In this document: one piece after another, positions 1-8,285 of the stretch
Layout: each line of letters starts with the position of its first letter
Numbering within the stretch: position 1 is the first letter of the stretch
DNA from: Natronococcus roseus
Lineage (GTDB): Archaea; Halobacteriota; Halobacteria; Halobacteriales; Natrialbaceae
Direction: 5' to 3'
DNA length: 64,000 bases
Assembly (NCBI RefSeq): GCF_043677095.1
Contig: NZ_JBHLJR010000004.1
Location: forward strand, 186,001 to 250,000
Notes under the pieces: generated by a model
The model's input: only the letters and a program-made list of their open reading frames with translations
What the model was told of the DNA's origin: nothing
The model's database searches: none
Translations under genes and position numbers: made by a program

Positions 1-26
1 AACGCGAGCAGCAGCGGGCGAAGCAT
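1..26 (-). CDS. N-terminus of a hydrophobic protein (partial, leaves window)
   Basis: A minus-strand ATG at 26-24 opens a frame reading MLRPLLLA before the window ends. The leucine-rich start looks like a signal peptide or first membrane helix. It is divergent from the gene at 114, leaving about 90 bases for two promoters. Only eight residues are visible, so neither the family nor the reality of the gene can be settled here. Confidence 0.4.
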
Positions 27-113
27 GGCCGATTCCACGCCGTCGGCGAAGAAAAACCCGCGCCCGTTCGGCGACGGGCCCAGATTCAACTCGGTCGAAC
101 CCGTATCCGTCGT

Positions 114-368
114 ATGTCACCACCGCCGAACGGGGAGCCGAGCGGCGAGGTCGACTCGATCGACGACGACCGACTCGTCGAGGCGATCCGCACCGCCCCC
201 AAGCCCGTCGTCAACACTACCTATCTCGCGGGGAAGTTCGACGTCACCCCCGGAGCGCTGATCCCCCGACTGGAATCGCTCGTCGAGGCTGGTCGACTCG
301 AGGGCCACGAGGTGGTCGGCGAGGGCAACCTCTGGTGGCTCTCGCTCGAGGAGGAACTCGGGGAGTGA
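114..368 (+). CDS. Small winged-helix-like protein
   Basis: An 84-residue acidic protein. Residues about 22-80 look like a compact winged helix: a helix (DDRLVEAIRTAPKPVVNTTY), then LAGKFDVTPGALIPRLESL as a likely recognition region, and a short strand turn ending in NLWWLSLEEE. Proteins of this shape are common in haloarchaea as small DNA-binding or adaptor proteins. No enzymatic motif is present. It converges on the TRAM protein, and the two stop codons abut at 368/369. Target and role are unknown. Confidence 0.72.
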   Translation: MSPPPNGEPSGEVDSIDDDRLVEAIRTAPKPVVNTTYLAGKFDVTPGALIPRLESLVEAGRLEGHEVVGEGNLWWLSLEEELGE

Positions 369-725
369 TCAGGCCCGCTCGAGGAAGGTCGCGGTCGCGG
401 AGGTGTGGCCGCGATTAAAGGAGAGGATCGTGACCTCGATGACGTCTCGCTCCTCGAGCTCTTCGGGTAGATCCTCGACGAAGACGACGAACCCCTCGAT
501 CCTGCAGACGGCCTGGCGCTTCCCGGAGTGGTGGGTCGTGAACTCCTCGATGGCGACCGTCCGGGTATCGCCGATCTCGACCGGCGGTTCGCGTTGCTGG
601 GCCTCCCGGTGGCGTTCGGCGGACGCTCGTCGTTCGCTGTCGGCAGAACGAACGCGGCCGACCAGCCACGCGACGAAAAACACCCCGACGATCCCGCCGA
701 GAACGAGCGACGCGGCCCCGAGCAT
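369..725 (-). CDS. Membrane-anchored TRAM-domain protein
   Basis: 118 residues. Residues 4-24 form one transmembrane helix (LGGIVGVFFVAWLVGRVRS), followed by an Arg/Glu-rich linker to about residue 48. Residues about 50-117 form a TRAM-like OB barrel (VEIGDTRTVAIEEF, then EGFVVFVEDLPEELEERD, ending FNRGHTSATATFLERA). Stand-alone TRAM proteins in haloarchaea bind RNA and act as RNA chaperones. Here the TRAM would sit on the cytoplasmic face of the membrane, an inference from the single N-terminal helix. RNA binding is inferred from the domain only. Confidence 0.8.
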   Translation of the reverse strand: MLGAASLVLGGIVGVFFVAWLVGRVRSADSERRASAERHREAQQREPPVEIGDTRTVAIEEFTTHHSGKRQAVCRIEGFVVFVEDLPEELEERDVIEVTILSFNRGHTSATATFLERA

Positions 726-853
726 ACCGCTACTGGGTCGCGCTCGCCCCTTTGCTGTTCTGGTCCGTGTCGGAGGCCGCCCTCGAGGAGCTGCGCTCCG
801 ATCGCTGTTTGAGTGCAGTAGCGACTGCGCAAACGAATTCGCAAACGGGGTTT

Positions 854-2332
854 TCAGTCACTCCCACCCAACAGGCCGACGAGTTCGACGTCATCCGGTA
901 TCCGCTCGAGCACGTCCGCTGGCCACCCTCGGTGTCCGAGCGCGAACTCGGTCTCGGGATTGCACTCGACCAGGCGAGCGACGCCGTCGGCCGCGGCCTC
1001 CAGCGCCCCGCGGTCGGTTCGGTCCGGCACTTCGGCGGTGAGGGGGTAGCTCTTCGAGAGCGCCCGCGGGAACGGGCCGAAGGGCGGCTGGACCCGCCAG
1101 GAGTCGTCGTAGCGCTCGCTGTCGGAGTCGCCCTCGGTGAGAAACAGCGAGTCGGGTACCGAGAGCCGGTCGAGGCGCTGGTGGTGGCGCAGCACCTCGG
1201 GTCGGCGCGCGCTCTCGTGGGAGGTGTAGAAAAAGGCGCCCTTCGAGACCGGATCCGAACGCTCGAGCTGGTCGGCGTGATCGAGCAGCGTTCGGTAGCC
1301 GTCGAGCATCGTCGGGTGGGCGCGGGCGCGCTGTTCGACCAGCTCGAGGAGGTTGCCCGCACGGATGGCCTGCTTGATCCGGCGGATCTCCTCGAAGGTG
1401 ACGTGGAGGTTGTGGGCGGCGAGTTCTTTTTCCCGTGGTTTGTCCTCGAGCGCCCGGAGATCGTCGGGGTCGTTTTCGGTACAGACCGGACACGAACACG
1501 GCAGATACTCGAGATCCTCGAGGTGGCGAGTGCCACGAACCGTCAGGTAGCGGTCGTCGCGGGCGTACAGCGCGTAGGCCGCCGAGTCGAACAGATCACA
1601 GCCCATCGCGACGGCCAGCGCGAACATCATGGGGTGGCCGGCGCCGAAGAGGTGGACGGGTGCGTCGGCGCCAAGCCCGCGTTTCGCGCCCGCGACGGCG
1701 TCGATCATGTCGCCGTAGCGGTAGTCGTTCATCAGCGGCACGACCGCGCCGACGGGGAAGACGTCGAGATCCGTTTCGGCCGCGTGTCGGCCTGCGTCCT
1801 CGCGGAGGTCAGGGTAGGTCGATCCCTGGACGGGCGCGTTGACGAGCATCTCGCCGGTGTCGACGGTCTCGGCGATCTCGAGGCGCTCCTGCGTGGTCGC
1901 GAGTTCGTCCTCGGCCCGCTTGCGGGAGACGTCCGGCGGGGTCGGGATGTCGACTGGGGTGGCGATGTCCGAACCGATTCGGTACTGAAAGTCGAGGATC
2001 TCCTCGGTCGTGACGTCGATCTCGCCGTACTCCGCGAGCTGGAAGGAGCCGGAGTCGGTCATGATCGCACCCGGGAAGTCGAACAGCTCGTGGAGGCCGT
2101 CCTCGAGGGCTGCCTCGCGAACGTCCTCGGTGCCGTAGATGATGTAGGAGTTGGTGATGAGGATCTCGGCGCCGAACTCCTCGGCGAGCCGACGGGGGGA
2201 GATCGTGTCCAGATTCGGATTGATCACCGGCAACAGCGCCGGCGTCTCGACGGTCACGTCCGCTCGCGGAACGGTGAGTTCGCCGATACGACCGCCGGCG
2301 TCGGCGTCCCGGAGTTCGAAGCACTCGCGCAT
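854..2332 (-). CDS. tgtA: tRNA-guanine(15) transglycosylase (archaeosine biosynthesis)
   Basis: 492 residues. It exchanges guanine-15 in the tRNA D-loop for preQ0, the first step of archaeosine formation. The N-terminal TIM-barrel has the substrate-pocket motif MTDSGSFQLAEYGEID (from residue 91) and the region CDLFDSAAYALYARD, which carries the nucleophile Asp. The zinc site CSCPVC lies near residues 280-285, with a downstream His. The C-terminal 150 residues correspond to the archaeal extension without an obvious PUA. The length suits haloarchaeal TgtA. The amidotransferase partner ArcS is not in this window. The start is the only ATG before the family's conserved N-terminus. Confidence 0.95.
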   Translation of the reverse strand: MRECFELRDADAGGRIGELTVPRADVTVETPALLPVINPNLDTISPRRLAEEFGAEILITNSYIIYGTEDVREAALEDGLHELFDFPGAIMTDSGSFQLAEYGEIDVTTEEILDFQYRIGSDIATPVDIPTPPDVSRKRAEDELATTQERLEIAETVDTGEMLVNAPVQGSTYPDLREDAGRHAAETDLDVFPVGAVVPLMNDYRYGDMIDAVAGAKRGLGADAPVHLFGAGHPMMFALAVAMGCDLFDSAAYALYARDDRYLTVRGTRHLEDLEYLPCSCPVCTENDPDDLRALEDKPREKELAAHNLHVTFEEIRRIKQAIRAGNLLELVEQRARAHPTMLDGYRTLLDHADQLERSDPVSKGAFFYTSHESARRPEVLRHHQRLDRLSVPDSLFLTEGDSDSERYDDSWRVQPPFGPFPRALSKSYPLTAEVPDRTDRGALEAAADGVARLVECNPETEFALGHRGWPADVLERIPDDVELVGLLGGSD

Positions 2333-2537
2333 CGACCGTGTGTTGGCGAGGGCGTCGGTAAACGTTCCGTTCTCCGCCGGTGGCCCTGTCCACCGATCGG
2401 AGCCGATCGATCGGCGTCGTGTCGCCGCGGTGTCTCCGTGGTGTCGCCGCCGATTACGGTCACAAGAAACGAGACGAAGAACGAGAGGTTAGCGACGGTT
2501 ACACGGTTCTAACTGATCTTTTCTCGACGATAATGGC

Positions 2538-2560
2538 GTAACAGTCGTCTCGTTTTACTC
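2538..2560 (+). promoter_or_regulatory. Shared promoter element, copy 1
   Basis: The 23 bases starting GTAACAGTCGTCTCG and ending in CGTTTTACTC recur almost unchanged at 4148-4170. Both copies lie exactly 48 bases upstream of the ATG of two paralogous genes. The TTTTA core about 30 bases before the ATG could be the TATA box of a short-leader transcript. The identical placement indicates that the promoter was duplicated with the gene and suggests co-regulation. Confidence 0.6.
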
Positions 2561-2585
2561 TCCGGCTGGATGTAGCGTGGCTCGC

Positions 2586-3887
2586 ATGGTTTCACGATCG
2601 CAGCAACTCGGCGTCGTCTTCGTTGCACTGCTGGTCGCTCTCTCGGGGGGTCCTGCCCTCGCCGGAGCGTCCACAGCCGTGAGCGACGACGCCGGAGACA
2701 TGAGCGCAACACTCGAGAACGTCCAGGTCGAGAGCCTCGAACTCGACAGCGTCACGGTCGAAGACGCTACCATCGAGGAGCTGAACGTCGAGGAGTTCGA
2801 CGCCGACACCCAGGAACTCCAGGACGCACTCGACGAGAACGACGACGACGCCGATGAGGACGAGGCGGCTGACGACGAGGAGAACGCAGCTGACGACGAA
2901 GAGAACGGCGCCGATGACGAGGAGAACGCCAACGACGAGGACGAGATGAACGACGAGGATGCCGACGAGGTGACCCTCACCGACATCGAGCTCGAGTCGC
3001 TCGAGCTCGAGGACGTCTCGGTCGACGATCTCGAACTCGACGAGGACGAGATGAACGATGTCGACGAGGAGGACAACGGCGTCGATGACGAGGAGGCCGA
3101 CGAAGCTGACGACGAGGAGGCTGACGAAGCTGACGACGAGGAGAACGATGATAATGGTCTCCTGAACGACGACAACGACGAGGCCGAAGAGAACGGCCAG
3201 GATCTGATCGACGAGGAGGCTGACGAGCTCTCGATCCAGACGCTGACCATCGAGACGATGGACGTCGAGCAGCTCACCATCGACGAGCTAACCGTCGAGG
3301 ACGACGAGATGAACGACGAAGACGCGGCTGAAGACGAAGAGAACGCGAACGATGAGATGAACGACGACGAGGAGAACGCCGCCGACGAGGAAATGGATGA
3401 CGAGGACGCACCCGAGGACGACAACGGTGAAACCCAGGAGATCGACGAGCTCACCATCGAACAGTTCGACGTCGAGGAGATGACCATCGACTCGATGACC
3501 GCGATGTCGGTCGAGGAAGCTGACGGCGAGGACGCGCCCGAGAACGACGAGGACGCGAACGACGAGATGAACGACGACGAGGAGATGGATGACGACGCGG
3601 CTGAAGACGACGAGATGAACGACGAAGACGCCGATGAGACCGACACCGCCGAGGAGACGGTCAGCCAGGCGTCCGCCTCGTCGATCTCGATCGGTGACGC
3701 GACCGTCGACACGCTGACGCTCGGCGACGCCGCGGAGCTCGAGGCGATCGACGACGAGGAGGAGAACGACAACGGACTGCTTGATGACGACGAGGACGAG
3801 GACGAGGATGACGACGGGCTGCTCGACGACGATGACGATGAGGAGGAGAACGACGACGGTCTCCCCTCGATCGCCGCGCTGAGCTAA
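2586..3887 (+). CDS. Secreted hyperacidic quasi-pentapeptide-repeat protein A
   Basis: 433 residues from ATG 2586. An upstream in-frame GTG at 2577 is rejected because the paralogue at 4196 starts at the equivalent ATG. Residues 1-30 are a Sec-type signal peptide (LGVVFVALLVALSGGPALAG). The rest alternates Asp/Glu/Asn-rich low-complexity linkers with five hydrophobic blocks of about 20-25 residues. Within blocks the pattern is x-[LVAFM]-x-[LIV]-[DE], for example SLELDSVTVEDATIEELNVE, then SLELEDVSVDDLELD, then TLTIETMDVEQLTIDELTVE. This five-residue period fits one coil each of a pentapeptide-type beta-helix. No transmembrane helix or lipobox follows, and the C-terminus ends PSIAALS. It is tandem with its paralogue. 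Function unknown; metal binding or a cell-surface role is conceivable only. Confidence 0.85.
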   Translation: MVSRSQQLGVVFVALLVALSGGPALAGASTAVSDDAGDMSATLENVQVESLELDSVTVEDATIEELNVEEFDADTQELQDALDENDDDADEDEAADDEENAADDEENGADDEENANDEDEMNDEDADEVTLTDIELESLELEDVSVDDLELDEDEMNDVDEEDNGVDDEEADEADDEEADEADDEENDDNGLLNDDNDEAEENGQDLIDEEADELSIQTLTIETMDVEQLTIDELTVEDDEMNDEDAAEDEENANDEMNDDEENAADEEMDDEDAPEDDNGETQEIDELTIEQFDVEEMTIDSMTAMSVEEADGEDAPENDEDANDEMNDDEEMDDDAAEDDEMNDEDADETDTAEETVSQASASSISIGDATVDTLTLGDAAELEAIDDEEENDNGLLDDDEDEDEDDDGLLDDDDDEEENDDGLPSIAALS

Positions 3888-4195
3888 CCGGTTTGCACGC
3901 GAGAGCGACCGATTCCGGTCGGTCGGCGGTGCCGACCGCGGACTGACCGCGATTTCTTTTCGGTGCCGTGAGTAAACGTCCTGTTCCCGTGGAGTGATAC
4001 CGACCGATATCGGCCGTCGCTTTCGGGTTGTCGATACGCTGATAGATCCGATTTCGATCGCGAGCCGCCGCCGATCTGGTCGGAGTGAACGACCGATTAG
4101 GACGACGGGGTCGGGCGCTAATTCGGGCTTGTCTCGAGCACGACACCGTAACAGTCGGCTCGTTTTAGCTCGGCTACCGACCACGGTGAGCTCGC
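3888..4195 (+). promoter_or_regulatory. Intergenic region between acidic paralogues, with shared promoter element copy 2
   Basis: 308 bases between the tandem acidic genes. At 4148-4170 it holds the second copy of the element seen at 2538-2560 (GTAACAGTCGGCTCG, then CGTTTTAGCT), again 48 bases before the ATG. Having its own promoter implies the second paralogue can be transcribed independently. No convincing terminator or small gene is visible in the rest. Confidence 0.55.
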
Positions 4196-5413
4196 ATGGT
4201 TTCAAGCGTACAGAAACTCGGCGTCGTGTTCGTCGCACTGCTGGTCGCGCTCTCGGGGGGTCCCGCCCTCGCCGGCGCGTCAGCGGGCACGAGCGACGAC
4301 GCCGGAGACGTGAGCGCGACGCTCGAGAACGTCCAGGTCGAGACCCTCGACCTCGACGAAGTGACGATCGAGGACGCGACGATCGAGGAGTTGAACGTCG
4401 ACGAACTCGAGGCCGACACCCAGGATATCGAGGCAGAACTCGACGAGAACGGCGAAGAGAACCAGGAGGAGGACCAAGCGGAAGAGAACCAGGAGGACGA
4501 TAACGCTGCCGACACCGAGACCGCCGAGGACGTGACGATCTCGGACATCCAGCTCGAGTCGCTGACCCTCGAGGACGTCTCGATCGACGACCTCGAACTC
4601 GAGGAGGACGAGATGATGGACGACGAAGAGATGGACGATGACGAGATGATGGACGACGACGAAATGATGGACGACGAGGAAAGCGAGGGAGCTGACGAGG
4701 AGAACGACCTCGCAGATGACGAGACGGACGAGGAGATGAACGACGACGACGAGGCTCCCGAGAACGGACAGGATCTGATCGACGAGGACGCGAGCGAACT
4801 CACGATCCAGACCCTGACCATCGAGACGATGGACGTCGAACGGATGACGATCGACGAGTTGACCGTCGAGGACGGCGGGCTCCTCGACGACATCGGTGAT
4901 TGGTTCGACGGGATCTTCGGCGACGACGAGGAGGAGAACGATGCCGCTGCGGACGAGAACGACGACGCCGAAGGCGAAGATGCCGCTCAGGAAGACGAGG
5001 AGAACGCGGTCGACGAGGAGGAGAACGATGCCGACGAGGACGAGAACGGCGAAACCCAGGAGATCGAGGAGCTCACCATCGAGCAGTTCGACGTCGAGGA
5101 GGTCACCTTCGACTCGATGACGATCGAGTCGCTCGAGGAAGCCGACGAGGAGAACGCCGCCGACGAGGACGAGAACGATGCCGACGAGGAGGAGAACGAC
5201 GAGGCTACGACCGAAACCGTCTCCCAGGCCTCCGCCTCCATGATCTCGGTCACCGACGCCAACGCCGACACCGTCACGCTCGGGGACGCCCAGGACCTCG
5301 AGGAAGTGACCGACGACGAGGCCGAGACCGAGCCCGACGAAGAGACCGACGACGAGGAGAACGACCTCGAGGACGACGAGGACGAGACGCCCTCGATCGC
5401 AGCCCTGCGCTGA
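4196..5413 (+). CDS. Secreted hyperacidic quasi-pentapeptide-repeat protein B
   Basis: 405 residues, paralogue of the gene just upstream. The signal peptide is nearly identical (KLGVVFVALLVALSGGPALA), and the five period-5 blocks occur in the same order: TLDLDEVTIEDATIEELNVD, SLTLEDVSIDDLELE, TLTIETMDVERMTIDELTVE, ELTIEQFDVEEVTFDSMTIE, and a final DANADTVTLGDAQDLEEV. Linkers differ in length and include a Met-rich stretch of DDEEMDDDEMMDDDEMMDDE. It has a short amphipathic insert absent from copy A (GLLDDIGDWFDGIFG, near residue 228). It ends PSIAALR, like copy A. The linkers evolve by triplet slippage while the blocks are conserved, so the blocks are probably the functional units. Confidence 0.85.
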   Translation: MVSSVQKLGVVFVALLVALSGGPALAGASAGTSDDAGDVSATLENVQVETLDLDEVTIEDATIEELNVDELEADTQDIEAELDENGEENQEEDQAEENQEDDNAADTETAEDVTISDIQLESLTLEDVSIDDLELEEDEMMDDEEMDDDEMMDDDEMMDDEESEGADEENDLADDETDEEMNDDDEAPENGQDLIDEDASELTIQTLTIETMDVERMTIDELTVEDGGLLDDIGDWFDGIFGDDEEENDAAADENDDAEGEDAAQEDEENAVDEEENDADEDENGETQEIEELTIEQFDVEEVTFDSMTIESLEEADEENAADEDENDADEEENDEATTETVSQASASMISVTDANADTVTLGDAQDLEEVTDDEAETEPDEETDDEENDLEDDEDETPSIAALR

Positions 5414-5445
5414 ACGGTCCGCTCGAGCGATCGAACCGAACCACC

Positions 5446-5475
5446 GGCCGCGACCGCTCGCGGCCGTCTTTTTTA
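5446..5475 (+). terminator. Stem-loop and T-tract terminator
   Basis: GGCCGCGA (5446-5453) pairs perfectly with TCGCGGCC (5458-5465) around a four-base loop, followed by a run of six T at 5469-5474. It lies 33 bases after the stop of acidic protein B, before the convergent Nudix gene. Confidence 0.65.
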
Positions 5476-5509
5476 TCGATCAGGCGCCCCGTCTCGCTTC
5501 ACGAGCTAT

Positions 5510-6064
5510 CTACTCGTCCGCCTCGAACAGTCGGTAGTACGACAGCGCAAGCACCGTCCTGCCGTCGCGGATCTCCCCGGTACGGACCGCCTCCGTGAGC
5601 TCCTCGAGGGTCGTCTCGGTCGGACGGATGCTCTCGTTGTGGTCGAGACGCTGCTCGGCGGAGGGACGACAGCCGTAGGCGACGAAAAAGTGCATGACGG
5701 AGTCGGCGATCCCGTTGGCGGGCTCGACCGTGATCAGCGCCTCGAGTCGCTCGGCCTCGTGGCCGGTTTCCTCGGCCAGTTCGCGCCTGGCCGCGGCCTC
5801 GAGGTCGTCGTCCTCGGGTTCGGTGCCGCCAACGGGGAGACCACGGTTGACCCGCGAGACCGCCTGGCGCCACTCCTCGATGCAGACGACGTCGCCGTCG
5901 GGCGTAAACGGTAGGACGCAGACGCTCGCCGGCTCCGAGACGTAGTCGAACTCGGTTTCGCTCTCGTCCGGGAGCCGGACGGTTTCGGTTATCACGTCGA
6001 ACCCCGGGCAGGAGTACGACGTCCGTTCCTCGAGGGTTTCCCAGGCGAGCGGATCGATTGGCAT
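5510..6064 (-). CDS. Nudix hydrolase, ADP-ribose pyrophosphatase type
   Basis: 184 residues. The Nudix fold spans about residues 40-170. The Nudix box reads GGTEPEDDDLEAAARRELAE then ETG. The REL-x-EE-x-G part is exact, while the first Glu of the signature is an Asp. The upstream strand VCVLPFTPDGDVVCIEEWRQ with the downstream PVGG resembles ADP-ribose pyrophosphatases, which split ADP-ribose into AMP and ribose-5-phosphate. Substrate assignment is an inference. Cytoplasmic; no signal peptide. Convergent with the acidic-protein locus. Confidence 0.85.
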   Translation of the reverse strand: MPIDPLAWETLEERTSYSCPGFDVITETVRLPDESETEFDYVSEPASVCVLPFTPDGDVVCIEEWRQAVSRVNRGLPVGGTEPEDDDLEAAARRELAEETGHEAERLEALITVEPANGIADSVMHFFVAYGCRPSAEQRLDHNESIRPTETTLEELTEAVRTGEIRDGRTVLALSYYRLFEADE

Positions 6065-6235
6065 AACTCCCGATACGGCAGTCGGCGTAAAAAACGCCCC
6101 GTCACGGTTTCGGACTGTGACCGAGTAGCGTGAGCCGAAAGCCGCCTATGTAGTGCGTTCCGGTGGGACGAGCGAACGTACCCGCTCTATAACAAAGCCA
6201 CAGATCGCTGAAGGTCGTCACTCAGAGGACACTCC

Positions 6236-6511
6236 ATGGACGAACTAACCGGATTCCAGCGCGACTTGCTGTACGTCATCGCGGGCAAGGACCGACCGTC
6301 GGGACAGGAAATCCTCGACGACATTAACCAGTACATCGACCAGCCGGTTACACACGGCCGGCTGTACCCGAATCTCGACGCGCTCGTCGAGAAGGAACTC
6401 ATCGAGAAGGGGCAGCTCGACCGGCGGACGAACTACTACGCGCTGACGCCGAAAGGTCGACGCGAACTCCAGCAGCGCCAGGAGTGGGTCAGTCGATACG
6501 TCGACGTCTGA
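6236..6511 (+). CDS. PadR-family winged-helix transcriptional regulator
   Basis: 91 residues, all one PadR-type winged helix: an N-terminal helix (FQRDLLYVIAGKDRPSGQEI), the recognition region HGRLYPNLDALVEKELIEKG and the wing DRRTNYYALTPKGRRELQQR. It lacks the C-terminal dimerisation helix of long PadR proteins, typical for small archaeal members. It is transcribed alone from the 171-base gap after the divergent Nudix gene. Its target is unknown; neighbouring genes do not suggest one. Confidence 0.88.
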   Translation: MDELTGFQRDLLYVIAGKDRPSGQEILDDINQYIDQPVTHGRLYPNLDALVEKELIEKGQLDRRTNYYALTPKGRRELQQRQEWVSRYVDV

Positions 6512-6719
6512 GGGCGTTCCGTTTGTTCCGTCACCCGCCGGAGAGCGACGGCCTCGAGCGGTTCGTCCGTGATGGCTTTCCCTCTCGAGGCCGGAACGAA
6601 CGGTCTGCGATCGGTCGTCCGAGCACGGACACAGGTACCGGACGGAATCCGTAGGGGTCGTCCTCGAGTAGGCGGAGAACGGAGTCCCTACAGTCGTTGT
6701 CTGTACCCGTAGGCAGCGC

Positions 6720-7451
6720 CTACGTCGTCGTCTCGAATGAAACACGGGAGAGGTCCGCCTCGAGGTCGGCGACGTCCTCGTTGAACGAGGAGACGAACGC
6801 GCCGACGTCGCCGACGAGCCGACGAACCTCTGGGGCCGGTGCGGGGCCATACTGTGAGAGCAGGTAGGTGCCGTCCGATCCGCCGACTCGCAGGTACGAA
6901 ACCGCGTCGCCGTCCCACTTCAGCTCCCAGCGGGTGCCCGACACCGTCGTTCGATAGGTGCCGTACTCCCCATCGTAGCGGTGGAGCTGCTGGGCCATCG
7001 CGGTCGCGACCTCCCGGATTCGCTCGAGGATGCGGTCACGCTCGGCGGCCAGCTCCGCCGCGCTGGCGACCGCGGGGAGTTCGGTTGCCGCGTCGTCGAA
7101 CAGCCCCTCGAACGACTCGATGTGGTCGTTGAAGACCTCGACGAACGCGTCGTAGTCCTCGAGCGCCCGCTCGAGCGAGCCCGGTTCGGGCGGCTGTTTG
7201 CTCGAGACGACGTAGATCTCGGAGCCCGAACTCGGCTCGTATCGCAGGTACTGGACGTCGCCGGCCTCGTACTTCAGCGTCCAGTCTCCGTCGTCGGTCT
7301 CGAAGGTCCGCTGGCCGTAGTCTCCACCCTGTAGAACCGCCAACTCACGGGCCATCTCGCCGGCGTGAGCTCGTACGCGGGCTGCAACATCGTCGCGTCG
7401 CTTTGCGACGTCGTCCGCGGAGGCGACGTCACTGTCGAGTCCGTCGGTCAT
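6720..7451 (-). CDS. Internally duplicated protein of unknown function
   Basis: 243 residues with two copies of one roughly 100-residue unit, about 22-120 and 137-238. Each unit starts with a helix (RDDVAARVRAHAGEMARELA and RDRILERIREVATAMAQQLH). A beta-hairpin region containing W-x-LK follows (WTLKYEAGDVQYLRYE and WELKWDGDAVSYLRVG), and each ends with a helix around FVEVFNDHIESFEGLFDD or FVSSFNEDVADLEADLS. No signal peptide or membrane segment. I do not recognise the family. The duplication suggests a two-lobed monomer derived from a dimer. Confidence 0.75.
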   Translation of the reverse strand: MTDGLDSDVASADDVAKRRDDVAARVRAHAGEMARELAVLQGGDYGQRTFETDDGDWTLKYEAGDVQYLRYEPSSGSEIYVVSSKQPPEPGSLERALEDYDAFVEVFNDHIESFEGLFDDAATELPAVASAAELAAERDRILERIREVATAMAQQLHRYDGEYGTYRTTVSGTRWELKWDGDAVSYLRVGGSDGTYLLSQYGPAPAPEVRRLVGDVGAFVSSFNEDVADLEADLSRVSFETTT

Positions 7452-7563
7452 CGTCAGTTCGAGGCGCTCGAATCCGGTAACGGTTTGGATTCGGAGTAGC
7501 TACTGCCGTCGCTCGAGTCGATCCGAGAGTCGACAGAAACCGCCTCGAGGTAGCGTCGCGGGG

Positions 7564-7782
7564 TTACTCCTCGTCGTCCTCGTCGGCCTCCTGGCCGTTC
7601 CCGGTCCCCTCCTCGGCTTCGGCCTGATCGTCCTCGCCGCCGTCGAGTCCACCGTCCTCGTCCTCCTCGGTGGGATCTTCCGGAGCCCCTTCATCGTCTT
7701 CGTCGTCGCCACAGCCGGCGATCAGTGCGGTCGCCATCGTTGCGCCGCCGACCTGCAGCAGCCGTCGTCGGGTCTGGTCCAT
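7564..7782 (-). CDS. Small acidic Tat lipoprotein
   Basis: 72 residues when started at ATG 7782. An upstream in-frame ATG would hide the signal and is not used. The N-terminus DQTRRRLLQVGGATMATALI is a twin-arginine signal, with lipobox LIAGC giving lipidated Cys at about residue 25. The mature part is about 45 residues, almost all Asp, Glu, Gly, Gln and Ala, with no predicted fold. It would be a lipid-anchored, highly charged surface peptide. Divergent from the PPOX-type gene at 7896. Function unknown. Confidence 0.7.
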   Translation of the reverse strand: MDQTRRRLLQVGGATMATALIAGCGDDEDDEGAPEDPTEEDEDGGLDGGEDDQAEAEEGTGNGQEADEDDEE

Positions 7783-7895
7783 ACCCGTAGGTCTCGTTCG
7801 ACCACCATACGCCGCTCCCCGGCATTCGCGTGCTCGATCGATCGAGCACACCAGTGAGAGATTGTGACAAGAAACCGGCAGGCGTGTCCCGAACC

Positions 7896-8285
7896 ATGGT
7901 CCCGATCCCCGAGGAGTGCCACGATCTGTTCGAGAAACCGACGTTCGCCCACGTCTGGACGCTAACCACCGACGGCGTTCCCCACATCACACCGGTCTGG
8001 ATCGACTACGATCCCGAGGCGGAGCGACTGCTGGTCGACACCGAGCGCGGCCGCCAGAAGGAGCACAACGCGCGGGCGAACCCCGCCGTCGGGGTCGGCA
8101 TGACCGACCCGGACGGTCCGTACCGGTACCTGTCGGTCGTCGGTGAGGTCGAGGAGCTGCAGACGGACGGCGCTCGAGCCCACATCGACGAGCTTTCGCA
8201 GCGGTATCTGGACGTCGAGGAGTATCCGAGCCCGGTCGAAACCGAGCGGGTGATAGTTCGGATTCGGCCCGATCGAATCCTCTGA
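7896..8285 (+). CDS. Pyridoxamine 5'-phosphate oxidase-fold (PPOX class) flavin/F420 protein
   Basis: 129 residues from ATG 7896 (MVPIPEECHDLF). The split-barrel fold is recognisable by FAHVWTLTTDGVPHITPVWI, then RLLVDTERGRQKEHNARANP and PYRYLSVVGEVEEL. These are the strands and Arg/Lys segment that bind FMN or F420 phosphate in the PPOX family. Haloarchaeal members of this size are usually assigned as F420-dependent reductases, but cofactor choice cannot be read from sequence. Monocistronic. Confidence 0.85.
   Translation: MVPIPEECHDLFEKPTFAHVWTLTTDGVPHITPVWIDYDPEAERLLVDTERGRQKEHNARANPAVGVGMTDPDGPYRYLSVVGEVEELQTDGARAHIDELSQRYLDVEEYPSPVETERVIVRIRPDRIL

Noticed and set aside
752..2512. Long open frame antisense to tgtA (586 codons)
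   Set aside because: Typical GC-rich antisense shadow; the opposite strand carries all TgtA motifs and the antisense product has no recognisable domain.
2577..2585. GTG start three codons upstream of acidic protein A
   Set aside because: The paralogue has no equivalent in-frame start, and the signal peptide begins properly at ATG 2586.
2555..3772. Serine-rich open frame antisense to acidic protein A
   Set aside because: Ser runs are the complement of GAC/GAG-rich codons; no signal peptide or plausible start context.
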